From: Phycisphaera sp.
GTDB taxonomy: Bacteria; Planctomycetota; Phycisphaerae; Phycisphaerales; UBA1924
Direction: 5' to 3'
Length of the DNA: 64,000 nt
Assembly (NCBI GenBank): GCA_020639255.1
Contig: JACKGZ010000006.1
Coordinates: 172,329 to 236,328, forward strand
In this document: positions 24,829 to 33,010 of the stretch, piece after piece
How positions within the stretch are numbered: the stretch's first letter is position 1
Layout of the letters: each line of letters begins with the position of its first letter
The notes under the pieces: generated by a model
Seen by the model: only the letters and a program-made list of their open reading frames with translations
What the model was told of the DNA's origin: nothing
Databases searched by the model: none
Translations under genes and position numbers: made by a program

Positions 24829-25374
24829 ATGAAGGTTCAGAGTAACAAACTGAAGGCAACGGCCGCCGAGAAGGGCGTGAGCGTCGAGCAGCTCGGCGCC
24901 GCTGTCGAGCGAGTCGGTCTCAAGGGTGATGAGGCGGTCAAGGCCGTCCGCAACTGGATGGCCGGTCGCGATCATCCGCGCTGCAAGGCCGCGGATCTGC
25001 AGGCGATGGCGTCGGTCCTCGGCGTGCAGGTGAAGGACATCGTCCGCTTCACGAGCCGGGTCGATCACCACCGCGGCAGCCCGCTCAAGGCCGCTCTGGT
25101 CGCGGACATGATCCGCGGCAAGCAGGTCGCCGAGGCGATGGAGATGCTGACCTTCTCCACGAAGCGTGCCGCGACGAACATCCAGAAGGCTCTGGCGGCG
25201 GCGTACGCCGAGGCCGAGCAGAACAACGTCGATGACTCGCTTCTCTATGTTTCGGAGAGCCGCGTCGACCAGGGCCCGCACATCAAGCGGTTCCGCCCGA
25301 AGGACCGTGGCCGCGCTCACCCGATTCTGAAGCGCACGAGCCACATTACCGTGTCGATCGAGGAGCGCAACTAA
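24829..25374 (+). CDS. rplV: 50S ribosomal protein L22 with N-terminal helix-turn-helix-like extension
   Basis: 181 aa, against about 110 for ordinary L22. The C-terminal ~110 residues are standard L22: SPLKAALVADMIRGKQVAEA, KRAATNIQKALAAAYAEAE and the signature KRFRPKDRGRAHPILKRTSHI; the tunnel hairpin is kept. The first ~75 residues are extra and read like a Cro/CI-type HTH: AAEKGVSVEQLGAAVE, NWMAGRDHP, LQAMASVLGVQVKDI. The start is fixed by the gene boundary 29 bp after rpsS. The extension could touch rRNA at the subunit surface or regulate the operon; both are inference. It overlaps rpsC by one base (TAATG). Confidence 0.93.
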   Translation: MKVQSNKLKATAAEKGVSVEQLGAAVERVGLKGDEAVKAVRNWMAGRDHPRCKAADLQAMASVLGVQVKDIVRFTSRVDHHRGSPLKAALVADMIRGKQVAEAMEMLTFSTKRAATNIQKALAAAYAEAEQNNVDDSLLYVSESRVDQGPHIKRFRPKDRGRAHPILKRTSHITVSIEERN

Positions 25375-26075
25375 TGGGACAGAAGACGCACCCATTCGGA
25401 CTCCGTCTCGGGATCACCGAGGCTCACCGCAGCCGCTGGTACGCGCCCAAGGCGCTGTTCGGCGAGCTGCTGGTCGAGGACGAGAAGATCCGCAAGTTCC
25501 TCGACAATCGCCTGAACCGCAAGCCCCCGTACGCGGCGGTGAGCGACATCCTGATCGAGCGCACCCGTGAGGAGCTCAAGATCATCGTCAAGACCGCGCG
25601 TCCGGGCCTGGTCATCGGGCCCAAGGGCGCCGAGGTCGAGCGGATCACGCAGGAACTCCAGTACATGACGGGCCGGAAGGTCAGCATCTCGATCATCGAG
25701 ATCAAGAACCCCGACCTTTCGGCGCAGCTTGTGGCCGAGTCGGTTGCCGAGCAGCTCAAGAAGAGCCGCGGCTTCCGCCGGACGATCAAGATGCGCGGCG
25801 AGGCGGTCATGCAGGCTGGCGCCAAGGGTGTCCGCATCCTGATCAGCGGTCGCCTGGGTGGCGCCGAGATGAGCCGAACCGTCGACGTGCGTCACGGCTC
25901 GCTTCCGCTCTCGACGCTGCAGGCCGAGATCGATTACGGCTTTGCCGAGAGCAACACGACCGCGGGCGTGATCGGCGTGAAGGTTTGGATCTACAAGGGC
26001 CCGTACTCGACCGAGCAGGACGAGTCGGCTTCGAACGCGGCGGGTGGACAGGCCCGGGCACGGGGTAGGCGTTAA
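25374..26075 (+). CDS. rpsC: 30S ribosomal protein S3
   Basis: 233 aa. MGQKTHPFGLRLGITEAHRS start, the KH domain with GLVIGPKGAEVERI, and the C-terminal domain with GVRILISGRLGGAEMSRT and ADIDYG-type turn (AEIDYGFAES), VIGVKVWIYKG. Part of the mRNA entry tunnel helicase. Ends in a short basic Ala/Gly/Arg tail. Confidence 0.97.
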   Translation: MGQKTHPFGLRLGITEAHRSRWYAPKALFGELLVEDEKIRKFLDNRLNRKPPYAAVSDILIERTREELKIIVKTARPGLVIGPKGAEVERITQELQYMTGRKVSISIIEIKNPDLSAQLVAESVAEQLKKSRGFRRTIKMRGEAVMQAGAKGVRILISGRLGGAEMSRTVDVRHGSLPLSTLQAEIDYGFAESNTTAGVIGVKVWIYKGPYSTEQDESASNAAGGQARARGRR

Positions 26076-26116
26076 CTGTCGCGGGAATCCGCGGCTTTGC
26101 AGAGTGAGGCATTGCT

Positions 26117-26542
26117 ATGGCACTGATGCCAAAGAGAGTCAAGCACCGGAAAGAGTTCCGGCGCACCAGCCGGGTGAACCGGGAAGCGACGAAGGGCAAC
26201 TACGTCGCGTACGGCGACTTCGGTCTCCAGAGCCTGGACGCCGCGTGGATCACGGCGCGTCAGCTCGAGGCCGGCCGTATCGCGGCCCAGCACTTCTCGA
26301 AGCGCCAGGGCAAGCTTTTCATCCGCGTGTTCCCGGACAAGCCCGTCTCGAAGAAGCCGCTCGAAACCCGAATGGGTAAGGGCAAGGCCGATGTGGACTA
26401 CTGGGCCGCTCGCGTGAAGAAGGGCACCATGCTCTACGAGATGGCGGGCGTCTCCGAGTCGTTCGCACGCGAGACGATGGTGCGTGTGGCGATGAAGATG
26501 CCGGTGCGTTGCAGGTTTGTCACGAGGCGCGTGAGCGTCTGA
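26117..26542 (+). CDS. rplP: 50S ribosomal protein L16
   Basis: 141 aa. MPKRVKHRKEFRRTSR start, GDFGLQSLDAAWITARQLEAGRIAA split as in the family, RVFPDKPVSKKPLETRMGKGK, then YEMAGVSESFARE. Organises the A-site of the large subunit and is needed for tRNA binding. Forty-one bp after rpsC. Confidence 0.97.
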   Translation: MALMPKRVKHRKEFRRTSRVNREATKGNYVAYGDFGLQSLDAAWITARQLEAGRIAAQHFSKRQGKLFIRVFPDKPVSKKPLETRMGKGKADVDYWAARVKKGTMLYEMAGVSESFARETMVRVAMKMPVRCRFVTRRVSV

Positions 26543-26566
26543 TTCTGACGGTCAGGGAGTCGAGCG

Positions 26567-26788
26567 ATGGCGAAGAAAGAAGAACTGACCGGCGCGAAGG
26601 TGCGTGAGATGACCGACGAGGAGCTCTCGGTCTCGATCCGCAAGTTCCGCGACCAGATGTACAAGCTCCGCTGCCAGACGGTGACGGAGAAGGTTGAGGA
26701 TGTCTCCCAGTTCGGGACGCTGCGTCGCAACGTCGCCAGGCTGAAGACGGAGCAGACCCGGCGCAGCGCCGCGGCGGCGACGGCGTAA
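26567..26788 (+). CDS. rpmC: 50S ribosomal protein L29
   Basis: 73 aa. Helical hairpin protein of the tunnel exit: KVREMTDEELSVSIRKFRDQMYKLR and the C-terminal LRRNVARLKTEQTRR. Begins 24 bp after rplP; followed closely by rpsQ. Confidence 0.94.
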   Translation: MAKKEELTGAKVREMTDEELSVSIRKFRDQMYKLRCQTVTEKVEDVSQFGTLRRNVARLKTEQTRRSAAAATA

Positions 26789-26855
26789 CGAGTGAACGAT
26801 GGCGCCGATGGCGCCGGCAGCAGGCAGAGCCCAGTTGGGCGATGAGGATCGACGC

Positions 26856-27128
26856 GTGAGCGAGCAAGCCAGCAATACCAAGACCCGGACCCAGCAGGGC
26901 ACGGTCGAGTCGGACAAAAGGGACAAGTCCCGTCGCGTGGTCGTGAACTTCATGACCAAGCACCCCAAGTACGGCAAGTTCGTCCGCGGCCGCACGATCC
27001 TGCAGGTCCACGACGAGGAGAACGTCTCGAAGAAGGGCGATCTCGTCGAGGTCCGTGAGTGTGCTCCGAGGAGCAAGACCAAGAGCTGGGAAGTGGTCCG
27101 GGTGGTACGAAGCGCGGAGATGGCCTGA
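26856..27128 (+). CDS. rpsQ: 30S ribosomal protein S17
   Basis: 90 aa from GTG 26856, which has GAGG 8 nt upstream and gives the normal family length; an in-frame ATG at 26799 would add 19 Ala/Pro-rich residues with no clear Shine-Dalgarno. OB-fold motifs: QQGTVESDKRDKSRRVVV, HPKYGKFVRGRTILQVHDE, GDLVEVRECAPRSKTKSWEVV. Primary 16S binder in the 30S body. Confidence 0.92.
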   Translation: MSEQASNTKTRTQQGTVESDKRDKSRRVVVNFMTKHPKYGKFVRGRTILQVHDEENVSKKGDLVEVRECAPRSKTKSWEVVRVVRSAEMA

Positions 27129-27158
27129 TACAGGCCGATCCGGGATAGGACGCAAGAG

Positions 27159-27545
27159 ATGTTGCAGCAAGAATCAAGATGCGAGGTCGCCGACAACTCG
27201 GGCGCGAAGATCGCATACATCATCCGCGTCTACGGCGGATCGACCTCCCGCGGCAGCTTCACCCGCAAGCAGGCCTACGTCGGGGACAAGGTTCTGATCT
27301 CCGTGAAGAAGGCGCTGCCCGGCGCGGACATCAAGTCGGGCGACAAGTCCAAGGCGATCGTGGTCCGCACGAAGAAGGCGACCCGGCGTGCCGACGGCTC
27401 GTACGTGGCCTTCGACACGAACGCGGTCGTCCTGGTCAACGACGAAGGCAATCCCAAGGGCACCCGCATCTTCGGACCGGTCGCCCGTGAACTCCGCGAG
27501 AAGAACTTCATGAAGATCGTCTCGCTTGCACCGGAGGTGGTGTGA
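27159..27545 (+). CDS. rplN: 50S ribosomal protein L14
   Basis: 128 aa. MLQQESRCEVADNSGAKIAYI start, VVRTKKATRRADGSYVAFD and the C-terminal GTRIFGPVARELREKNFMK then IVSLAPEVV are unmistakable. Forms the L14-L19 bridge region and is the docking site of the silencing factor RsfS. Its stop overlaps the start of rplX (TGATG). A short insert (STSRGSFTRKQAYVGD) is seen. Confidence 0.97.
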   Translation: MLQQESRCEVADNSGAKIAYIIRVYGGSTSRGSFTRKQAYVGDKVLISVKKALPGADIKSGDKSKAIVVRTKKATRRADGSYVAFDTNAVVLVNDEGNPKGTRIFGPVARELREKNFMKIVSLAPEVV

Positions 27546-27883
27546 TGGCAGCTCGGCACGTTCGCAAGGGCGATCAGGTCATGGTGACCGCCGGCTCGTA
27601 CAAGGGGCAGACGGGCGAGATCTCGCGCGTTCTGACCAAGTCCGACCGTGTGATCGTCAAGGGCATCAACCTCAAGACCAAGCACGTCCGCCCGACGCGG
27701 CTCAACCCGCAGGGCTCGATCATCACCAAGGAAGCCTCGATCCACATCTCCAACGTGAGCCCCGTGGTCGACGGCAAGCCCAGCCGAGTTCGCTTCCGCG
27801 TCAACACCGACGGCAGCAAGGACCGCGTCGCGGTCGTGAGCGACAAGGTACTGGGCAAGGTTTCACCGGCAAAGAAGAGCTGA
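27545..27883 (+). CDS. rplX: 50S ribosomal protein L24
   Basis: 112 aa. KOW domain: HVRKGDQVMVTAGSYKGQTGEI, then VIVKGINLKTKHVRPT and the SIHISNVSPV segment. Assembly initiator near the tunnel exit. The ATG at 27545 overlaps the rplN stop by one base; GTG at 27542 would add one residue. Confidence 0.95.
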   Translation: MAARHVRKGDQVMVTAGSYKGQTGEISRVLTKSDRVIVKGINLKTKHVRPTRLNPQGSIITKEASIHISNVSPVVDGKPSRVRFRVNTDGSKDRVAVVSDKVLGKVSPAKKS

Positions 27884-27931
27884 TCATTCGATAGGACACA
27901 GAGCCGCGACCCTAGCGGCGGAGCGTAAGCG

Positions 27932-28546
27932 ATGGCAAAGAACAAGAAAGCCGATGCGGAGCCGACCGGGCCCCTGCCCGAGCCCAGGCTCGCCAAGCTC
28001 TTCCAGGAGAGCATCCGCGGCCAGGTCGCGGAGAAGTTCGGCATTAAAAATCCGATGGCGCAGCCGAAGCTCGAGAAGATCGTGATCAACGTGAACATCG
28101 GCCGTCACCTCGACGGCACGAAGGTTCCGGCGAACATCAAGCAGACGGTCGCCGACACGCTGACCAAGATCTCGGGTCAGAAGCCGATCGACATCAAGGC
28201 CAAGAAGAGCGTGTCGAACTTCAAGCTCCGCGAGGGCTATGACAACGCGTTCATGGTGACGATGCGTCGCGACCGGATGTGGTTCTTCCTGGACCGGTTC
28301 ATCCACCTGGCCGCCCCGCGTATCAAGGACTTCCGCGGCCTGCCCGCCAAGTCGTTCGATCGTCAGGGCAACTACTCGATGGGCCTGACCGAGCAGGGTG
28401 TGTTCCCCGAGATCAACATGGCGGAGGTGAACTTCACCCACGGCATGCACATCAACTTTGTATTCCGCAATTCCAGCCCCGAGCTGAGCCGCTTTGTGCT
28501 CGACGGTCTCGGGATGCCCTTTGCCAAGAGCGAGGCGAAGAACTGA
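27932..28546 (+). CDS. rplE: 50S ribosomal protein L5
   Basis: 204 aa, about 25 longer at the N-terminus than E. coli L5. Core: MAQPKLEKIVINVNIG, KISGQKPIDIKAKKSVSNFKLREG, RMWFFLDRFIHLAAPRIKDFRGL and the GMHINFVF end. Binds 5S rRNA in the central protuberance. GGAG lies upstream of the ATG. Confidence 0.96.
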   Translation: MAKNKKADAEPTGPLPEPRLAKLFQESIRGQVAEKFGIKNPMAQPKLEKIVINVNIGRHLDGTKVPANIKQTVADTLTKISGQKPIDIKAKKSVSNFKLREGYDNAFMVTMRRDRMWFFLDRFIHLAAPRIKDFRGLPAKSFDRQGNYSMGLTEQGVFPEINMAEVNFTHGMHINFVFRNSSPELSRFVLDGLGMPFAKSEAKN

Positions 28547-28547
28547 T

Positions 28548-28733
28548 ATGGCAACGAAAGCACAAGTCGCAAAGTCGAAGCGCACCCCGAAGTTCTCGTC
28601 CAGGACGGTTCGCCGCTGCGAGCTGACCGGTCGCGCCCGAGGCGTGTACCGCAAGTTCCGTGTGAGCCGCATCATGCTCCGGAAGCTGGCCCTCGAGGGC
28701 AAGATCCCGGGCATGCGGAAGTCGAGCTGGTAA
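28548..28733 (+). CDS. rpsN: 30S ribosomal protein S14, short type with zinc cysteines lost
   Basis: 61 aa, the length of the zinc-type (Z) S14. The frame matches it closely (KSKRTPKF, VYRKFRVSR, LALEGKIPGMRKSSW), but where Z-type S14 has CxxC...CxxC this has CELT and SRIM: only the first Cys remains, so zinc cannot be bound by the usual four. It is thus a zinc-independent form on the short backbone. Starts one base after the rplE stop. Confidence 0.95.
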   Translation: MATKAQVAKSKRTPKFSSRTVRRCELTGRARGVYRKFRVSRIMLRKLALEGKIPGMRKSSW

Positions 28734-28788
28734 AGAGAGAGCAGGGGCCGAAGTAGAACAGACGCACGAGCGTCGAGGGCAGATGACC

Positions 28789-29187
28789 ATGGCCATGAGT
28801 GACCCGATCGCCGACATGCTTACCCGGATCCGCAACGCGGTGAACAACCGCGCCAAGGTTGTGGACTGCCTGAACAGCAAGGTCTGCCGCGGTATCGCGG
28901 ACGTGCTGGTGAGCGAAGGCTACATCAACGGATACGACGTGATCGAAGACGGCCGCCAGGGCCTGATCCGCGTCAAGCTGAAGTACGGCCCGCGCGGCGA
29001 GAACGTGCTGAACAGCCTCACACGCAAGAGCAAGCCCGGCTGCCGGGTGTACTCGAACGTTGACGACCTGCCCCGCCCCCTGCAGGGCATGGGCATCGCC
29101 ATCGTTTCGACCTCCAGCGGCGTGCTTTCAGACCGTGCCTGCCGCGAGAAGCGTGTCGGCGGCGAGCTGCTTTGCACGGTGGATTGA
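28789..29187 (+). CDS. rpsH: 30S ribosomal protein S8
   Basis: 132 aa from ATG 28789, chosen because GAGGG ends 9 nt upstream; ATG 28783 and 28795 are also in frame. DPIADMLTRIRNAVNNR start, LKYGPRGENVLNSLTRKSKPG, VYSNVDDLPRPLQGMG and the C-terminal IVSTSSGVLSDRACREKRVGG identify S8. Central-domain primary binder; in E. coli it represses the spc operon. Confidence 0.95.
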   Translation: MAMSDPIADMLTRIRNAVNNRAKVVDCLNSKVCRGIADVLVSEGYINGYDVIEDGRQGLIRVKLKYGPRGENVLNSLTRKSKPGCRVYSNVDDLPRPLQGMGIAIVSTSSGVLSDRACREKRVGGELLCTVD

Positions 29188-29219
29188 TCGGTTTCGAGGA
29201 AAGGTGACGGGAGCGCACG

Positions 29220-29765
29220 ATGTCGCGAGTAGGAATCAAACCGATCGAGATCCCCGGCGGGGTGAAGGTCACGATCAACGGTCAGAAGGTCACGGTCGAG
29301 GGCCCCAAGGGCACGCTCAGCCGCGAGTTCTCGCCGCTGATCAACGTCGGCTGGAGCGAGGACGAGAAGTCCGTGGTCTGCACGATCAAGGGCGAGAGTT
29401 CGCGTGAGGCTAAGGCACTCTGGGGCACGACCCGAGCACTGATCCAGAACATGGTCATCGGTGTGAAGGACGGCTACGAGAAGTCGCTCGAGATCGTGGG
29501 TGTGGGTTGGGGCGCCTCGGTCGCCGGCCAGGCACTCAAGCTCTCGGTCGGCTACGCCAACGCGGTGATGGTGGACATCCCGCAGGGCGTCAACGTGACC
29601 GTTGAGAAGCAGCTCGTCAAGATCACCGGTGCCGACAAGCACGCGGTGGGGCAGCTGGCCGCGATGGCGCGTGCGGTCCGCAAGCCCGAGCCTTACAACG
29701 GCAAGGGCGTCAAGTACGCCGGCGAGGTCATCAAGCGCAAGCAGGGCAAGCAGTTCGGCAGCTAA
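29220..29765 (+). CDS. rplF: 50S ribosomal protein L6
   Basis: 181 aa. MSRVGIKPIEIPGGVKVTI start, VEGPKGTLSREF, the two repeated alpha/beta domains, and the C-terminal KPEPYNGKGVKYAGEVIKRK signature. Sits near the sarcin-ricin loop and GTPase factor site. Confidence 0.97.
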   Translation: MSRVGIKPIEIPGGVKVTINGQKVTVEGPKGTLSREFSPLINVGWSEDEKSVVCTIKGESSREAKALWGTTRALIQNMVIGVKDGYEKSLEIVGVGWGASVAGQALKLSVGYANAVMVDIPQGVNVTVEKQLVKITGADKHAVGQLAAMARAVRKPEPYNGKGVKYAGEVIKRKQGKQFGS

Positions 29766-29821
29766 TCGGCCGGTTGATAGAGAAGTGTCTGACTCGGCCT
29801 CGGGCCGAATGGATCGAAGCG

Positions 29822-30184
29822 ATGAACAAGAACAAGCTCAAAGCAAAGAGGCACTGGCGTCGTCGGAAGAACGCCCGCAAGACGCTCTCCGGCACGGCCG
29901 ATCAGCCCAGGCTCGCGGTCTACCGCTCGCTGAACCACGTGTACGCCCAGGTCATCGACGACCTCGAGGGCAACACGATCGCGTCGGCCTCGACGCGGGA
30001 CAAGGGCGTCTCGCTCGGCAAGACGGGCAACTCGGACGCGGCCAAGGAAGTCGGCAAGAAGCTCGCCGAGAAGGCCCTGGCCAAGGGTGTGAAGCGGGTC
30101 GTCTTCGACCGCGGCGGGTTCCAGTATCACGGCCGCGTGAAGGCGCTGGCCGAGGGTGCCCGTGAGGGTGGTTTGCAGTTCTGA
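29822..30184 (+). CDS. rplR: 50S ribosomal protein L18
   Basis: 120 aa. Basic N-terminus RHWRRRKNARKTLSGTADQPRLAVYRS, then HVYAQVIDD, ASTRDKG, and VVFDRGGFQYHGRVKALAEGAREGGLQF. Binds 5S rRNA with L5. The ATG at 29822 gives the normal family length. Confidence 0.96.
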   Translation: MNKNKLKAKRHWRRRKNARKTLSGTADQPRLAVYRSLNHVYAQVIDDLEGNTIASASTRDKGVSLGKTGNSDAAKEVGKKLAEKALAKGVKRVVFDRGGFQYHGRVKALAEGAREGGLQF

Positions 30185-30233
30185 GGAACGACGGGATCGA
30201 TCGAACGCGGCACAGGCCGCGGATGGGATAAGC

Positions 30234-30938
30234 ATGGCAGAGTTGATGGAAAAATCGTCGCAGCTCGAGTCGCACACCGCGGGCATCTTCCGCACGGCAG
30301 CGACCGTCAAGGGTGGTCGGCGTTTCAGCTTCGGTGCGATGGTCGTCGTCGGCGATCGTCGGGGCCGGGTCGGGTACGCCCACGCCAAGAGCCAGGAAGT
30401 GCCGATGGCCATCGAGAAGGCCGAGAAGCACGCCCGTCAGAACGTGATCAGCGTTCCGCTGACGGGCGGCACGATCCCTCACGAGATCGAGGGCCGATTC
30501 CTCGCCACGACCGTTCGGCTCCTCCCGGCCTCGCCCGGTACCGGTGTTATCGCCGGCTCGAGCGTGCGTTCGATCCTTGAACTGGTCGGCATCACCGACT
30601 GCATGACCAAGGTCTACGGCTCGACCAACAAGGTCAACGTGATCAAGGCCGTGTTCGATGCCCTGAGCCGCCTCCGCACGAAGGAGCTCATCGCCGAGCT
30701 TCGCGGTGTGGATCTGGGCGTGACGGATATCGAGGAGCGCATCGACCGCGCCGGTCGGTTCATGTCGCAGGGCACCTCGTTCAGCAAGGGCCCGGGCCGC
30801 GTGCTGACCGCCGAGGAAGTCCGCGTCGAGCGTCCCGAGGCTCCCAAGGCCGAGGAGGCGCCTGCCGAGGAATCACCGGCAGCAGAGGCTCCGGCCGAGG
30901 GTGGCGACGAAGGCGGCGAAGAGAAGAGCGACAGCTGA
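30234..30938 (+). CDS. rpsE: 30S ribosomal protein S5 with acidic C-terminal extension
   Basis: 234 aa, about 65 more than E. coli S5. Core: double-stranded RNA-binding-like fold with KGGRRFSFGAMVVVGDRRGRVG, ATTVRLLPASPGTGVIAG and TDCMTKVYGSTN. After residue ~190 a Glu/Ala/Pro-rich acidic tail (KAEEAPAEESPAAEAPAEGG) is added. S5 helps decoding fidelity with S4, whose gene is not in this operon. rpmD (L30), which normally follows, is absent. Confidence 0.95.
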   Translation: MAELMEKSSQLESHTAGIFRTAATVKGGRRFSFGAMVVVGDRRGRVGYAHAKSQEVPMAIEKAEKHARQNVISVPLTGGTIPHEIEGRFLATTVRLLPASPGTGVIAGSSVRSILELVGITDCMTKVYGSTNKVNVIKAVFDALSRLRTKELIAELRGVDLGVTDIEERIDRAGRFMSQGTSFSKGPGRVLTAEEVRVERPEAPKAEEAPAEESPAAEAPAEGGDEGGEEKSDS

Positions 30939-30991
30939 GTCCGTCCGGGACTCTTTGCAGGGCCTGAACCGCAGGCCGGAGACGATCGACC

Positions 30992-31552
30992 ATGATGATT
31001 CACGAGATCACAGAGCAGGCCGGCAAGAACCGCAAGCGCAAGCGCATCGGTCGCGGCCATGGCTCGGGCTGGGGCAAGCAGGCCGGTCGCGGTCACAAGG
31101 GTGCCGGCAGCCGTCGCGGCAACAGCACGCTGTTCCAGTTCGAAGGCGGCCAGATGCCCTTCTTCCGGCGCATGCCGAAGTTCGGCTTCTCGAACACCAA
31201 CTTCTCCGTCAAGTTCTGGACGGTCAACCTCCGCGACATCGCCAAGAGCGAGGCCTTCGCCAAGGGTGGCAAGGTCACCGCTGCCTCGCTCATCGAGGCG
31301 GGACTTGTCCGCGATGACAGCCGGGACATCAAGATTCTGGGTGCGATCGACGAGGGCGGCTTCAAGACCAAGCTCGACGTCGAGGTCAACCGTGTCACCG
31401 ACGGTGCCCGCAAGCACATCGAGGCTGCCGGCGGCAGCGTCACAGAAACGGGCACCCGCCGCGACCGCGTCCGGGGTGTCGATCGCAACAGCGACGACCG
31501 CTCGCCCAAGAACCTGACCAAGAAGCTGAACCGCGGCAAGAAGGCCGACTGA
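30992..31552 (+). CDS. rplO: 50S ribosomal protein L15
   Basis: 186 aa. Basic N-terminal part RKRKRIGRGHGSGWGKQAGRGHKG and RRGNSTLFQFEGGQMPFFRRMPK, then the globular part ending with SLIEAGLVRDD and ILGAIDEGGF. The C-terminus is ~35 residues longer than usual and basic. Follows rpsE directly, with no rpmD between. Confidence 0.95.
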   Translation: MMIHEITEQAGKNRKRKRIGRGHGSGWGKQAGRGHKGAGSRRGNSTLFQFEGGQMPFFRRMPKFGFSNTNFSVKFWTVNLRDIAKSEAFAKGGKVTAASLIEAGLVRDDSRDIKILGAIDEGGFKTKLDVEVNRVTDGARKHIEAAGGSVTETGTRRDRVRGVDRNSDDRSPKNLTKKLNRGKKAD

Positions 31553-31608
31553 CCCGAGAGGGCTCAGTGGTCTAAGGTTCGCGGGTTCTGACTGGAGCTG
31601 ACCGAGGC

Positions 31609-33006
31609 ATGTTTCAAGCGCTGGCGAACGTCTTCCGCATCCCCGAGTTGCGTCGGAAGATCCTCTTTACGCTCGGCATGCTGCTGGTGTACCGCATCGG
31701 CTACTGGATCCCTCTTCCGGGTGTGAACCAGGAACAGCTGGCCAGCTACTTCGACCTCGCCAAGAGCCAGGGCAACGCCGCCAGTCGTGCCGCCGAGTAC
31801 GTTGCGATCTTCTCGGGCGGTTCATTCAGTCAGTCGACGATCTTCGGCCTTGGCATCATGCCGTACATCTCGGCATCGATCATCTTTCAGCTGCTCTCGT
31901 CGGTGTCACCGGCGCTCAAGAAGATCCAGGACGACGGCCCCTCGGGTCGCCAGAAGATCATGGAGTGGACCCGCTACGTTACGGTCGGTCTCTGCATCGT
32001 GCAGGGCATCGCGTGGCTGAGCTTCATCACCAACGCCGGCAAGGGCGGCGGTCTCGTGTACGCCCAATGGGCGAGCAACCCGCTCTGGTGGGTGATGTCG
32101 ATCTCCGCGCTCACCGCGGGCACCGTTTTCCTGATGTGGCTCGGCGAGCAGATCGACAAGTACGGCATCGGCAACGGCGTCTCGATGATCATCATGGCGG
32201 GCATCCTCGCGGGTATGCCACAGGCGATCATCTGGGTCATCAACAACTACCAGCCCGGCGAGCCCGGCAAGATCGGGCCAATGGGCCTGCTCATGATCGT
32301 CGGCGCGTTCATCGCGGTGGTTGCGGGGTCGGTCATCATGACCGTCGCCCAGCGCCGCATCCCGATTCAGCAGGCCAAGCACACACGCGGACGACAGGTC
32401 TTCGGTGGTCAGCGCAGCTACCTGCCCCTCCGCGTGAACCACGGCGGCGTCATGCCGATCATTTTCGCAAGCTCGCTCATGATCTTCCCGTCGGTGCTCT
32501 TCAGCGCACTTGATGGTGCCGCTACGGAAGGCTCGACCTGGAAGGCCATTGTTTCGTGGCTCTCAACCGCATTCGGCTTCGGTGAATTCCCGTACGTGCT
32601 GCTCTACATCGTGATGGTGTACTTCTTCAGCTACTTCTGGATCACCGTTCAGTTTAATCCCGAGGAGATGTCCAAGCAGCTCCGCGATCATGGCTCGTTT
32701 ATCCCTGGATTGCGCCCCGGGCCGCGAACGGCTGAGTACCTCGAGAGTGTGATGGAGCGTGTCACCTACGTCGGTGCGGCCTTCCTTGCGGTTATTGCGG
32801 TGCTTCCGATGGTTGTGAATCACTCGCTGAACATCGACTTCTCGGTGACGCAGTTCCTCGGCGGCACTGGCCTGCTGATCGTTGTTTCGGTGATCATGGA
32901 CTTCGTGCAACGCATCGAGGCCAATCTGCTCATGCGGAATTACGCCGGCTTCCTCGGCGGCTCCGACGGCGAACGAGGCCCACGCCTCCGCGGCCCGCGT
33001 AGCTGA
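31609..33006 (+). CDS. secY: preprotein translocase subunit SecY
   Basis: 465 aa, ten predicted membrane segments. Motifs: RRKILFTLGMLLVYRIGYWIP split start, GIMPYISASIIFQLL (TM2 region), VNHGGVMPIIFASSLM, and the cytoplasmic C5/C6 loop with KQLRDHGSFIPGLRPG. Central channel of the Sec translocon. Located after rplO as in most spc operons; the following adk gene of many bacteria is missing. Confidence 0.97.
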   Translation: MFQALANVFRIPELRRKILFTLGMLLVYRIGYWIPLPGVNQEQLASYFDLAKSQGNAASRAAEYVAIFSGGSFSQSTIFGLGIMPYISASIIFQLLSSVSPALKKIQDDGPSGRQKIMEWTRYVTVGLCIVQGIAWLSFITNAGKGGGLVYAQWASNPLWWVMSISALTAGTVFLMWLGEQIDKYGIGNGVSMIIMAGILAGMPQAIIWVINNYQPGEPGKIGPMGLLMIVGAFIAVVAGSVIMTVAQRRIPIQQAKHTRGRQVFGGQRSYLPLRVNHGGVMPIIFASSLMIFPSVLFSALDGAATEGSTWKAIVSWLSTAFGFGEFPYVLLYIVMVYFFSYFWITVQFNPEEMSKQLRDHGSFIPGLRPGPRTAEYLESVMERVTYVGAAFLAVIAVLPMVVNHSLNIDFSVTQFLGGTGLLIVVSVIMDFVQRIEANLLMRNYAGFLGGSDGERGPRLRGPRS

Positions 33007-33010
33007 TCCG

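Noticed and set aside
23204..24859. 551-codon minus-strand open frame across rplD-rplW-rplB-rpsS
   Set aside because: Antisense to certain ribosomal protein genes.
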